This document shows, one piece after another, positions 9,663-18,836 of a DNA stretch of 64,000 bases. Source of the DNA: Pseudomonas lactucae (lineage in GTDB: Bacteria > Pseudomonadota > Gammaproteobacteria > Pseudomonadales > Pseudomonadaceae). Each line of letters starts with the position of its first letter. The first letter of the stretch is position 1. The stretch is from NCBI RefSeq assembly GCF_016937615.1, contig NZ_JAFHKI010000027.1, positions 1-64,000 on the forward strand, given 5' to 3'. A program made the translations under genes and the position numbers. The notes beneath the pieces are model-generated. The model saw nothing but the letters and a program-made list of their open reading frames with translations. It ran no database searches and was not told where the DNA came from.

Positions 9663-10585
9663 TTCGCCGCTCCCGTGCAGGGGTGGGTTGCGTGCCAGTG
9701 GCGGGCAATATCGACACGACGGGTGAACCACACCTGTTCGTGGCTTTTGGCGTATTCGATAAAGCGCTTCAGCGACGCCAAGCGGGCAGGGCGGCCGATC
9801 AGGCGGCAATGCAGGCCGATGGAGAGCATCTTCGGCGCCTCGGCCCCTTCGGCATAAAGCACGTCGAAGGCGTCCTTGAGGTACTCGAAAAAGTCATCGC
9901 CTTTATTGAAACCCTGCACCTGGGTAAAGCGCATGTCATTGGTGTCCAGGGTATAGGGGATCACCAGGTGCGGTTTGCCGGTGGGGGTGTTGGGTTCCCA
10001 GTAGGGCAGGTCATCGTCGTAGGTGTCGCAGTCATACAGGAAACCGCCTTCTTCCATCACCAGCCGCCGCGTATTGGGGCCGGTGCGCCCGGTGTACCAA
10101 CCCAGCGGGCGCTCGCCGGTCAGTTCGGTGAGGATGCGGATGGCCTCGAGCATGTGCTCGCGTTCCTGGGCCTCGTCCATGTACTGATAGTCGATCCAGC
10201 GGTAACCGTGGCTGCAGATCTCGTGACCGGCCTGGACCATGGCGCGGATCACCTCCGGATGGCGCTGGGCGGCCATGGCCACTGCGAAGACGGTCAGCGG
10301 GATGTCGAATGCCTTGAACAGCTTGAGGATGCGCCACACGCCGGCACGGCTGCCGTATTCGTACAGCGACTCCATGCTCATGTTGCGTTCGCCCTGCAAG
10401 GGCTGGGCCGAGACCATTTCCGAAAGGAAGGCTTCGGACTCTTTGTCGCCATGCAAAATGTTGCGCTCGCCGCCTTCTTCGTAGTTGAGTACGAACGACA
10501 GCGCGATGCGTGCCTTGCCCGGCCAGTGGGGGTGAGGAGGGTTACTGCCGTAACCGATCAGGTCGCGTGGGTAGTCAGCGCTCAC
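9659..10585 (-). CDS. puuE: Allantoinase PuuE (polysaccharide-deacetylase fold)
   Basis: PuuE hydrolyses allantoin to allantoate and is unrelated to the metal-dependent amidohydrolase AllB. The 308-residue protein has the NodB-like fold with VLNYEEGGERNI, HEICSHGYRWIDYQ and TGRTGPNTRRL, all typical of PuuE. The start is a GTG at 10585 (V-S-A-D-Y-P) preceded by AAGGAAG; no upstream ATG is better placed. It is the first gene of the operon running puuE-uraD-alc-allA-puuD-tsx. A TTGTATACAA palindrome lies 81 bp upstream. Confidence 0.93.
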   Translation of the reverse strand: MSADYPRDLIGYGSNPPHPHWPGKARIALSFVLNYEEGGERNILHGDKESEAFLSEMVSAQPLQGERNMSMESLYEYGSRAGVWRILKLFKAFDIPLTVFAVAMAAQRHPEVIRAMVQAGHEICSHGYRWIDYQYMDEAQEREHMLEAIRILTELTGERPLGWYTGRTGPNTRRLVMEEGGFLYDCDTYDDDLPYWEPNTPTGKPHLVIPYTLDTNDMRFTQVQGFNKGDDFFEYLKDAFDVLYAEGAEAPKMLSIGLHCRLIGRPARLASLKRFIEYAKSHEQVWFTRRVDIARHWHATHPCTGAAK

Positions 10586-10665
10586 TGCAGTCTTCCTTCT
10601 TGTGCGTGGTAGCAAGTGTGTGGCGGCCGGCGCGAAGACCTGGTGGCGTCACAGCGATGGGCTGA

Positions 10666-10675
10666 TTGTATACAA
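10666..10675. promoter_or_regulatory. TTGTATACAA palindrome upstream of puuE
   Basis: This perfect 10-bp palindrome lies in the puuE-hiuH intergenic region, 81 bp before the puuE GTG. Identical or near-identical copies are at 10861-10870 and 16473-16482, each before a purine gene. The pattern matches the FadR-branch GntR consensus (t-n-GTatAC-n-a), so an operator for a purine-responsive GntR regulator is likely. No such regulator gene is in the window. Confidence 0.6.
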
Positions 10676-10860
10676 CTTGCCGGTCACTTTGTAAGCCTGT
10701 ATTTCTGCATTTTTTCCAGCCCACCGTCATCGCTTAGCGTTGCAAGAAACTTGCCCAACTGGTCAATAAATGGATGAAAGGTCTTTTAAAAGCAAGGCTC
10801 AATAAGTATCTGTTGCAAGGAGGGAGGTTCAAAGGCTCGCGCAAAAGTTTGTGATTTTTA

Positions 10861-10870
10861 TTGTGTACAA
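10861..10870. promoter_or_regulatory. TTGTGTACAA near-palindrome upstream of hiuH
   Basis: This differs by one base from the palindrome at 10666 and lies 100 bp before the hiuH ATG within an AT-rich tract. The rest of the 384-bp divergent region (10586-10969) holds no gene; it is AT-rich and carries the promoters of both transcription units. Confidence 0.5.
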
Positions 10871-10969
10871 TTTTTATTAAAAGTGTCTTAATCGGCCCAT
10901 CACCGGCTTTTCATGCACCTGCAAAGGTGCGGCCTATCTTCACTCGACTCAATAAGGGAGCCCGGATTC

Positions 10970-11323
10970 ATGGGACGACTGACCACACACGTACTGGATG
11001 CGGCTCACGGCTGCCCCGGCAGCGCCATCCAGGTTGAACTGTACCGCGTCGAAGGCACGCGGCTGGAACTCGTCGCCACGGCCCTGACCAACAGCGACGG
11101 CCGTTGCGATGCGCCGCTGCTGCAAGGTGTCGACTACTGCAGCGGCGTCTATCAGTTGCAGTTCAGCGCCGGCGATTACTACCGTGCCCGTGGTGTGCAG
11201 TTGCCCGAACCGGCTTTCCTGGATGTGGTGGTGCTGCGCTTCGGCATCAGTGCCGAGCAAGATCACTATCACGTTCCTCTGCTGATTTCGCCCTACAGCT
11301 ACTCGACCTACCGAGGCAGCTGA
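10970..11323 (+). CDS. hiuH: 5-hydroxyisourate hydrolase (transthyretin-like)
   Basis: HiuH hydrolyses 5-hydroxyisourate, the PuuD product, to OHCU, the UraD substrate. The 117-residue protein starts MGRLTTHVLDAAHGCPG and ends YRGS, the hallmark tetrapeptide of the hydrolase as opposed to vertebrate transthyretin. The catalytic His of THVLD is present. There is no signal peptide, so it acts in the cytoplasm. It is transcribed divergently from the puuE operon and followed by an intrinsic terminator. Confidence 0.95.
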   Translation: MGRLTTHVLDAAHGCPGSAIQVELYRVEGTRLELVATALTNSDGRCDAPLLQGVDYCSGVYQLQFSAGDYYRARGVQLPEPAFLDVVVLRFGISAEQDHYHVPLLISPYSYSTYRGS

Positions 11324-11362
11324 GTCATCACCGCGCCCCCCAAAGCTCTTCGTTGGTTTTTC

Positions 11363-11389
11363 GCCCGCCCACACTGCGGGCTTTTTTTG
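11363..11389 (+). terminator. Intrinsic terminator after hiuH
   Basis: A GCCCGC/GCGGGC stem with a 7-base loop is followed by seven T residues. It isolates hiuH from the toxin-like gene downstream. Confidence 0.85.
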
Positions 11390-11471
11390 TCTGTTGCCGG
11401 TTCAACTATCTAACGCCTGTTGTCCCTCTGCGCTGCCTAGGCTCGCTGTTTTGTTGAAGGAGGACAACACA

Positions 11472-14325
11472 GTGGCCCCAGCTATCGAACCTTCCATCGC
11501 CGTGTCGCCCGTCGACACTGACGACGTGGACGACGATCCGCAGGCTGCCGCCGAGGTTCAGTCAACGGCCATTCGCCAAGCACTCACGCTGCGGATCAAT
11601 AGGGCGTCGTACCCCAGTCGCTTGATCAATCAGATCGCACTTGCCGACCGTCGCAGTGCCGACGCCACGCAGGTGCTTGCCCGCTGGCTGGCGCGCTCGC
11701 CAAAAATACTGCGGGTGATCCGCGTCGAACTGTACAAGGCCTTCGAACTTGACCCGGACAGCCTGTTGTTCACCGAGCCTGTGCGGCCAGGCGTGCCGAC
11801 AAAGGTCGACAGCTTGACGGACCGCGCCTTGTTGCTGCTGGTGCTGCCGTCGGTGCCGATCAATATCAATCAATTCACCACGCTGAGCGTAAAGGGCGAC
11901 CCTGCGCGCCGGTTACCCTACACGCCGTTGGAGGCGCTGCAACGGGTGATCGCGCTGAAGCTGCTCGACCGGCTGGGCGGCGCGGTCAGCGATTATTGGA
12001 ATACCTTGGCCGCCGGCTCCTGGCTCACCCGTCAGGAGCGCTGGGCCGAATTGCACGCCGGACACTTCGCCGACCGGGCGTTTGTGGCGTGGCAATTGGA
12101 TGAGCTGTCTCAGGCGGGAATGGCGCTGCTGCAGGCATTGATCGACGCACCCAGCGTCGCGGATCGCCAGCGCGCGGGCGGCGACTGGGCGAGCGTGCGC
12201 GCATGCCCTTTGTTGTGGCCCGGTCAGGCTCGGGTGGCGATTCCGGGTGCACTGCATGTTTATCGTGAAGTCGATCCCGCTGAGGCGCCGCATGTGATCT
12301 ACCTGCCGGGTATGGCGCGCAATTTCTATGAATACCGCTCATTTGCCGGTCTTCAGCAGGGCCTGGTGACGCTGACGTCAGCGCCGTCGTTCGATGAACT
12401 CTGGCAGTGCATGCCTGTGAAGCGTCGCCATGAGTTGAGTCGGTCCACACCCGCGACGCCGACCTCTTGCGTATTTCGCGGCGCGCTGATCACCGGCGAT
12501 GCCCTGGCGCTGAGTGCGCGCGCATTGCTGGACGGGCAGTGGAACAATGAACTGACCTGTGCCCTCATGATCAACCTGGCCCATGTGTATTCCCCCACGC
12601 GGCCGCGGCCTGCGCCGCTGAAGGCCGTGCCTTTTCTGACCCTCGGTGACGCCAGATGAAGTCGAGCGGCAAACCCGCGAACAGATGGCCGGTGATCCGC
12701 ACAGTTGGCTGGCGCTGGTGCCCACGTCCCAGGTCAACGCGTTGGCGCTGCTTTACCGGGCGACCGTGCTCGATCTTCTACGGCGTACCCAGGCCGCCAG
12801 CCGTTCGCGCACAGCCCTGGAACAGTATCGAACCCGTCGCCTCAGGGAGCAGAGCGCTACGCGACGAGGGCCGTTGGTGGGTTTTTTTTCTCCGCTGTTC
12901 GGCATGGTCAACGATGTTTACGAACTGCTGCTCGCAGCGCGCCGCTATCACCGTTTCGGCGACCCCCGCGACGCGGTCGATGTGGCGTTCCTGAGTGTGT
13001 TCCTGGCGGCCGATTTGTTGATGAACGCGCTACCCGTGCCCAAAGCCGGCGTTGCAGCGGCGCGTGGGGTGCGTCGCTCACTGGGGGCTGCGTTGGGGCG
13101 TATACGCCGCTTGCAGTTGACGCCGCAATCGCAGTTTTCCGGGGCAGTATCTGCAGCTTCGCTCAAATCCCTGGAGCGTTTCGGGATCAAGGGTGTCCCC
13201 GAAGGTTCGGTGGCTTTGAAAGGACCCGGCAACAAGGGCGTCTATGTAAAAAATGGCGAGTCATTCGTGGCGGACGACACACACCATTACCCGGTGTATC
13301 GGCGTGAAAACGAACAGTGGTTGCGCTTGAAAAATGCGCAGTCGCCGGGGGAGAACGAATTGATTCTGCAGATCCATCAGCCCAGGGAGTGGTTGCTGGG
13401 GGCGGATGCACCTCAGCCGGGGCCGAGTTCGGGCGTGCTCAATCCCTGGCGTGCGCCTCGTTCGCCTTCACCGGACTGGCAGCCTCCCAGGCAATACGCG
13501 CAGACCGAAGCATTGATTCGGGGGTCGTCCACCACGTCCAGTCACTGGCACGCATGGCGCACTCAAATTCGTGCGGATGAGCAGTGGAGTGCCCCGACGC
13601 TAGGCGTGGTTCGTCTTACTTCGGCTTCCCAAGGCACTGCCCGCGATGTGCTGCGCATTGGCATGAACTATGGAAGCGTGCTGGATCCAAGGACCCGCTT
13701 CTACAGATTGCTGTCCCCGGGCGATCACGCCCCGTTGAACCGTATCGCGTTTATCACCCGGGAGGAGCCGATGGCTATGTCAGCCCGTAGCACCCTAGAA
13801 CGTTGGACAAGCACTGCGCTTGATGAGCAGCCTATGCCGGTATCACACACACCGGCGGGTGAGTGGCAAGTGCACGCGCCACTGTTTAACCGGCCCTTGG
13901 AGGTACCTGCAGCTGGCTTTCCCAGCCATGACTCCCAACAGCCGCAGGTTTGCCGTTGCCAGAATGATTAAATTGGCGGCAGGCCCTGACCACACGGCAA
14001 CGGCCAGCCTACTGTGTACGACTTTCGGGTACTGCGTAGTTCGACGCGGACTCACGAATCAATCGTGATTTCTCGTCAGTCCGACAGGGTTTACTACCTG
14101 TTATACCAATGGCTTGACGGGCCGAGTATCGAGTTGGGGCGGAGACTTTCGGATGATTGGATTACCGTCGCCATGAGACAGCATCGACGTATGCCTGTGA
14201 TGGATACGGTCCAACTGCAGATGCAAACGCAGCAGTTGGGCCGGATCGTGGCGGGCATCCAGTGGTCCACCGGGCTCTCCCTCTCAAGGCCGCCCACCGT
14301 CTATTTCATTAAAGTGGGCCTCTGA
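11472..14325 (+). pseudogene. DUF6543 / dermonecrotic-toxin-domain protein, multiply frameshifted
   Basis: A single protein of about 950 residues appears to be split into three pieces. Piece one (11472-12659) starts at a GTG behind AAGGAGG. It has segments I associate with Pseudomonas DUF6543 toxins, such as VPININQFTTLS, LHVYREVDP and YLPGMARNFYEY. Piece two (12646-13971) follows if one G is removed near 12646, joining FLTL to VTPDEVERQTRE. Piece three ends ...VYDFRVLRSSTRTHE...YFIKVGL at 14325 and requires a +1 shift near 13920 and a -1 shift near 14000. Pieces two and three contain RRSLGAALGRIRRL and RVYYLLYQWLDG. Such proteins are large secreted or host-directed toxins of unclear target. 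Three indels here could be error or real decay. Confidence 0.65.
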
Positions 14326-14947
14326 CCTTCATCAACGACGCCACACCGGCGCAGCCGAACAACCCGGCACTGATGCGGTTGAACCAGCTCTGGCCCGCTC
14401 CGCTGCGCAGATACCGCGCAGCGCCATGGGCGCCCAGGCCATAGGCCAGCTTGCACAGCAGATCGAGCAGGCTCCAGGTCGCGATCATCACCAGCAGTTG
14501 CGGAAAAAACGGCTGTTGGCTATCGAGAAACTGCGGCAGAAAGGCGGCAAAAAACAGAATGTCCTTGGGGTTGCTGGCGCCCAGCACGAAGGCCCGACCG
14601 AACAATGCGCGAAAACGTGGCACGGCCGGTGTCTGTGGGACTTCGGCACCCTGAGACGGTTGCCGCGATTGCTGCCAGCTCTGCCAGGCGAGGTAGAACA
14701 GGTACAGCGCGCCGACGATCTTCAGCGCACTGAACAGTTGTTCGGACGCCAGCAACAACGCGCCCAAGCCGAGGGCCGAAGCACTCAACAGGCAGATCGA
14801 GGCAAACACGCCCCCGAGAAACGCCGGGTACGAACGGCGCAGGCCGTAGTTGAGGCTGTTGCTGATCATCAGCAACGACAACGGGCCGGGGATCAGGATC
14901 ACGATCAAGGCGGCGCCACTGAACAGCAGCCAGGTTTCAGTCGTCAT
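14309..14947 (-). CDS. LysE/RhtB family amino-acid exporter
   Basis: The 212-residue inner-membrane protein has the six-helix LysE/RhtB pattern and the signature PGPLSLLMISNSLNYGLR near the N-terminus (about residues 20-37), with LGASNPKDILFFAAFLPQF in the middle. Members export amino acids such as homoserine, threonine or leucine; the substrate cannot be told from sequence. The ATG at 14947 was chosen because it begins at the first membrane helix. Its last codons overlap the convergent toxin-gene stop by 17 bp. Confidence 0.85.
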   Translation of the reverse strand: MTTETWLLFSGAALIVILIPGPLSLLMISNSLNYGLRRSYPAFLGGVFASICLLSASALGLGALLLASEQLFSALKIVGALYLFYLAWQSWQQSRQPSQGAEVPQTPAVPRFRALFGRAFVLGASNPKDILFFAAFLPQFLDSQQPFFPQLLVMIATWSLLDLLCKLAYGLGAHGAARYLRSGAGQSWFNRISAGLFGCAGVASLMKVRGPL

Positions 14948-15013
14948 TTCATTGCTCCAGTCTTCAGCGCCAGGCTTCAAGCTGTCAGTCAACGCTTGTC
15001 GCTGGCCGCCGTT

Positions 15014-16360
15014 TTATAAAAATACAAACTTGGCGATAAAGATCGCGCACAGCACCCACAGGCTGACCGAAATTTCGCGGTATTTGCCGGTGCCGGCCTT
15101 GAGGGCCACGTAGGTGATAAACCCCAGCGCGATACCATCGGCGACCGAAAATGTCAGCGGCATCATGATCGCCGTGACGATCGCCGGAATGCTGTCGGTG
15201 GCTTCATCCCAGTTGATATGCGCCAGGCTCGCCATCATCAGCATCGCCACGTAAATCAAGGCGCCGGCGGTAGCATAGGCAGGAATCATACCCGCCAGCG
15301 GTGCAAAGAACATGGCGGCCACAAACAGCACGCCCACGGTCACGGCGGTCAAACCGGTGCGCCCACCCGCGGCTACCCCGGCGGCACTTTCCACGTAGCT
15401 GGTCACCGGCGGTACGCCGACCATGGCGCCGAATACGCTGGAGGCGCTGTCGGCCTTCAAGGCGCGGGACAGGTTGTGGATCTTGCCGTCGGCGTTGACC
15501 AGGCCGGCGCGCTGCGCGACGCCCATCAGGGTGCCGGCGGTGTCGAACATGTGCACGAACAGGAAGGCGAACACCACGCTGATCATGCTCACATTGAACA
15601 CGCCCATCACGTCCATCGCCATCCAGGTTGGCGCCAGGCTCGGTGGCGTGGCGAGGATGCCGTGGTAATGCACCAGGTCCAGGCCCCAACCGGCGGCGGT
15701 CACGGCGATGATGCTGATCAGGATCGCGCCGAATACGCGGTGGTAGCTGAGGATCGCGATCAGTAAAAAGCAGATGGCCGCCAGCAGCGGTGCGGGTTCA
15801 TGCAGCGAACCGAGCTTGATCAAGGTCGCCGGGCTGTCGACGATGATGCCGGCGGTTTTCAGGCCGATCACGCCAAGAAACAGCCCCACACCCGCACCCA
15901 TGGCATGGCGCAGGCTCACCGGGATGCTGTTGAGCAGCCACTCGCGGATACGCGACAGCGTGAGAATCATGAACAGCACGCCCGAGATGAACACCGCGCC
16001 CAGTGCGGTCTCCCAGGTGTAACCCATGGTGCCGACCACGGTGTAGGTGAAAAACGCATTCAGCCCCATGCCCGGCGCCAGGCCCACCGGCCAGTTGGCG
16101 TACAGCCCCATCAACAGGCAGCCCAGCGCGGCGGCGATGCAGGTGGCGACAAAGGCCGCGCCATGATCGATGCCAGCGTCGGCCATGATGTTGGGGTTGA
16201 CGAAGATGATGTAGGCCATGGTGATGAAGGTGGTGAGGCCGGCGATCAGCTCGGTCTTCACTGTGGTGCCATGCATGCGCAGTTTGAACAGGCGTTCCAG
16301 CCAGCCGCCTTGCGGTGCGGGGAGGTCGAGCGTTGGGGCTTCGGATTTGCGGCTATCCAC
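15014..16360 (-). CDS. AzgA-type purine (adenine/guanine/hypoxanthine) permease
   Basis: This 448-residue inner-membrane transporter belongs to the NCS2 branch exemplified by AzgA/PbuG. It has ITMAYIIFVNPNIM, GLAPGMGLNAFFTYTVV and GVPPVTSYVESAAGVAAGGRTGLTA, the last being the family substrate-binding segment. About 12-14 hydrophobic helices are present. The start is GTG at 16360 with GAGGAG eight bases upstream. A TTGTATACAA palindrome 113 bp upstream is shared with puuE and hiuH, which ties it to the purine regulon and supports purine rather than uracil transport. Confidence 0.88.
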   Translation of the reverse strand: MDSRKSEAPTLDLPAPQGGWLERLFKLRMHGTTVKTELIAGLTTFITMAYIIFVNPNIMADAGIDHGAAFVATCIAAALGCLLMGLYANWPVGLAPGMGLNAFFTYTVVGTMGYTWETALGAVFISGVLFMILTLSRIREWLLNSIPVSLRHAMGAGVGLFLGVIGLKTAGIIVDSPATLIKLGSLHEPAPLLAAICFLLIAILSYHRVFGAILISIIAVTAAGWGLDLVHYHGILATPPSLAPTWMAMDVMGVFNVSMISVVFAFLFVHMFDTAGTLMGVAQRAGLVNADGKIHNLSRALKADSASSVFGAMVGVPPVTSYVESAAGVAAGGRTGLTAVTVGVLFVAAMFFAPLAGMIPAYATAGALIYVAMLMMASLAHINWDEATDSIPAIVTAIMMPLTFSVADGIALGFITYVALKAGTGKYREISVSLWVLCAIFIAKFVFL

Positions 16361-16472
16361 AGCGAGTACTCCTCAAGCATTTTATTGTTATGGCCAGCGC
16401 GCGGGGCGCTGTGAGGTACTGGCGGGTTTGTTGACTAAAAGGTCAGGAACTCGCACGAAGCGAATTATGCTT

Positions 16473-16482
16473 TTGTATACAA
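16473..16482. promoter_or_regulatory. TTGTATACAA palindrome upstream of purine permease
   Basis: This is a perfect copy of the 10666 element in an AT-rich stretch between the permease start and the MarR stop. It is the third site of the proposed purine regulon. Confidence 0.58.
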
Positions 16483-16530
16483 ATAAAGCAAATAATGTTT
16501 TTCATTATGTACTCAGAACTCGATGAAAGG

Positions 16531-16965
16531 CTAATTCACCCCACTCAGTGCCTGGTTGACCGCCAACCATCCGGCCACCGCCTCTTCCCCGGCTTCGCTG
16601 AACGCACGCTGCAAGAGCTTCACCTGTTCACGGCGCAACGACTGCTCGAAGCGCCGCCCTTCGTCGGTCAACTCCAGCAGGCGTTTACGCTTGTCGGTCT
16701 CGGACGCAACGCTGTCCACCAGGTGCATTTCCTGCAATTGGCGCAGCGGCATATTCAGCGCCTGCTTGCTCACGCCCAGCAATTGCAACAGCTCTTTGAC
16801 GCTTGAGGCCGGGTAGCGCGCGATAAAAAACACAATGCGTTGGTGCACCCGGCTCAAGCCCCGGCGTTCGAGCATTTCGTCGGCCTTGGCGGTAAACGCC
16901 TGGTAGCCGAAGAAGAACGCTTCCATGGCTCGTTGCTGGCTGGTCTGATTTTTAAGGTCAAGCAT
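16531..16965 (-). CDS. MarR family transcriptional regulator
   Basis: The 144-residue protein has a winged-helix core typical of MarR: ARYPASSVKELLQLLGVSKQALNMPLRQL as the recognition region, then KRKRLLELTDEGRRFEQSL in the wing. The start at 16965 (MLDLKNQ) gives the usual family length; the frame is open upstream but would enter the divergent aminotransferase gene. It is divergent from, and only about 80 bp from, the aminotransferase/GST pair, which it probably regulates. The ligand is unknown. Confidence 0.8.
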   Translation of the reverse strand: MLDLKNQTSQQRAMEAFFFGYQAFTAKADEMLERRGLSRVHQRIVFFIARYPASSVKELLQLLGVSKQALNMPLRQLQEMHLVDSVASETDKRKRLLELTDEGRRFEQSLRREQVKLLQRAFSEAGEEAVAGWLAVNQALSGVN

Positions 16966-17047
16966 ATTGACGTATCCGCTCAAGTCGTCGTAATTTCGGT
17001 CAACCAGTTTGACGTATTTCCCACAACCTTTGCCAGCGGTGACCTCC

Positions 17048-18214
17048 ATGGCTTTCTCTGAACGTGTTACGCGCCTCAAAAGCTCCCTGATCCGTGAAAT
17101 CCTCGCGGCAGCCCAGCGCCCGGAAGTGATGTCGTTCGCCGGCGGCCTGCCGGCCGAAGCCATGTTGCCGGCGTTGAACTGGGACGACATGCCACTGAAC
17201 ATCGGCCAATACGGCATGAGCGAAGGCGAGCCGCAATTGCGCGAACTGCTCGCCGCGCAAGCCCGCGCCCTGGGCGTGCCGTGCCAGGCCAGCCAGGTGC
17301 TGGTGGTCAGCGGTTCCCAGCAAACCCTCGACCTGGCGGCCAAGCTGTATATCGATAAGGGCACGCAAATCCTGCTGGAAGGTCCGACCTACCTGGCCGC
17401 GTTGCAGATCTTCCAACTGTTCGGCGCCGAGTGTCTCACCGTGCAGTTGGAAGCCGACGGCCCGGACCTGGCCGCGTTGCGCGCCAACCTCGAGCGCCAC
17501 CATCCGGCCTTCATCTACCTGATCCCGACCTTCCAGAACCCATCGGCCGTGCGCTACAGCGAAGCCAAGCGTGACGCCGTGGCGGCCCTGCTCGATGAGT
17601 TCGGCGTGACCCTGATCGAAGACGAACCCTACCGTGAACTGACCTTCGACGGCGGCAGCGCACGGCCGATCGTCAGCCGCTTGCACAAGGCCAGCTGGAT
17701 CTACACCGGCACCGTTTCCAAAACCCTGTTGCCCGGCCTGCGCGTCGGCTACCTGATCGCCAGCCCGGATCTGTTCCCGCACCTGCTCAAGCTCAAGCAA
17801 TCGGCGGACCTGCACACCAACCGTGTGGGCCAGTGGCAGGCGATGCAGTGGATCGGTACCGAGCGCTATCAGCAACACCTGGTCCAACTGCGCAGCTTTT
17901 ACCGTGAGCGCCGCGATGATTTCCAGGCTGCGCTCGAACGTCACTTTGGCGATCTGGCCGACTGGCAAGTGCCCCAGGGTGGATTATTCTTCTGGCTGAC
18001 CTTGAAACAGCCGGTGGATACCCGCACTTTATTGCCCCAAGCGCTGGAGCAGAACGTGGCGTTCATGCCCGGTGAACCGTTCTTCTCCGAGCCGGACCAA
18101 CACCTGGGCTCGTTGCGCCTCAATTTCAGCCATATCGACCCGGCCCGCCTGGATGAAGGTCTCTCGCGCCTGGCCGGCGTGGTCCGTCAAGCACAGCACG
18201 CGCAAGCGGCATAA
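17048..18214 (+). CDS. PLP-dependent aminotransferase (class I/II fold, 2-aminoadipate transaminase-like)
   Basis: The 388-residue enzyme has the fold-type I aminotransferase pattern. FAGGLPAEAMLP is near the start, NIGQYGMSEGEPQLR binds cofactor and substrate, and the PLP-binding Lys lies in the GTVSKTLLPGLRVGYL motif. It lacks an N-terminal GntR domain, so it is an enzyme rather than a MocR regulator. I selected the ATG at 17048 over a TTG at 17009. It is followed 10 bp later by a glutathione S-transferase gene and faces the MarR gene. The substrate is not determinable; 2-aminoadipate, valine or aromatic amino acids are possible. Confidence 0.82.
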   Translation: MAFSERVTRLKSSLIREILAAAQRPEVMSFAGGLPAEAMLPALNWDDMPLNIGQYGMSEGEPQLRELLAAQARALGVPCQASQVLVVSGSQQTLDLAAKLYIDKGTQILLEGPTYLAALQIFQLFGAECLTVQLEADGPDLAALRANLERHHPAFIYLIPTFQNPSAVRYSEAKRDAVAALLDEFGVTLIEDEPYRELTFDGGSARPIVSRLHKASWIYTGTVSKTLLPGLRVGYLIASPDLFPHLLKLKQSADLHTNRVGQWQAMQWIGTERYQQHLVQLRSFYRERRDDFQAALERHFGDLADWQVPQGGLFFWLTLKQPVDTRTLLPQALEQNVAFMPGEPFFSEPDQHLGSLRLNFSHIDPARLDEGLSRLAGVVRQAQHAQAA

Positions 18215-18224
18215 GGGGAGCCCC

Positions 18225-18827
18225 ATGTACAAGGTTTATGGCGATTACCGTTCGGGCAACTGCTACAAGGTCAAATTGATGCTCAACCTTTTGGGCATAC
18301 CGTATGAATGGGTGAATGTCGACATTCTCAACGGCGACACCCAGACCGCTGAGTTCCTGGCCAAGAACCCCAACGGCAAGATCCCCGTGCTGGAACTGGA
18401 AGACGGCACCTGCCTGTGGGAATCCAATGCGATCCTCAACTTCCTCGCCGATGGCAGCGAATTCTTGCCGACGGAGCCGCGGTTGCGTACGCAAGTGCTG
18501 CAATGGCAGTTCTTCGAGCAATACAGCCACGAGCCGTATATTGCGGTAGCGCGGTTTATCCAGTTTTACCTGAACATGCCCGAGGATCGCCTTGAGGAAT
18601 ATAAAACCACCCACAAGGGCGGCTACAAGGCGCTGAGGGTGATGGAGCGTCAGCTGCAGGCCACGCCGTACCTGGTGGGCGAGCAGTATTCGATTGCCGA
18701 TATCGCGTTGTATGCCTACACCCATGTGGCGCATGAAGGCGGCTTTGACCTGGCGCTTTACCCGGCTGTGCAGGCGTGGTTGCAGCGGGTAGCCAGTCAT
18801 CCCAAGCATGTGGCAATGCTCGACTGA
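18225..18827 (+). CDS. Glutathione S-transferase family protein
   Basis: The 200-residue protein shows the thioredoxin-like N-terminal domain with GDYRSGNCYKVKLML, NPNGKIPVLELEDG (cis-Pro loop) and ESNAILNFLADGS (glutathione gamma-Glu site). The helical C-terminal GST domain follows, with YSIADIALYAYTHVA. GGGGAG precedes the ATG at 18225. It is 10 bp from the aminotransferase stop and is likely co-transcribed, which suggests a detoxification or conjugate-processing role under the MarR regulator. Confidence 0.85.
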   Translation: MYKVYGDYRSGNCYKVKLMLNLLGIPYEWVNVDILNGDTQTAEFLAKNPNGKIPVLELEDGTCLWESNAILNFLADGSEFLPTEPRLRTQVLQWQFFEQYSHEPYIAVARFIQFYLNMPEDRLEEYKTTHKGGYKALRVMERQLQATPYLVGEQYSIADIALYAYTHVAHEGGFDLALYPAVQAWLQRVASHPKHVAMLD

Positions 18828-18836
18828 CTCACTCGG

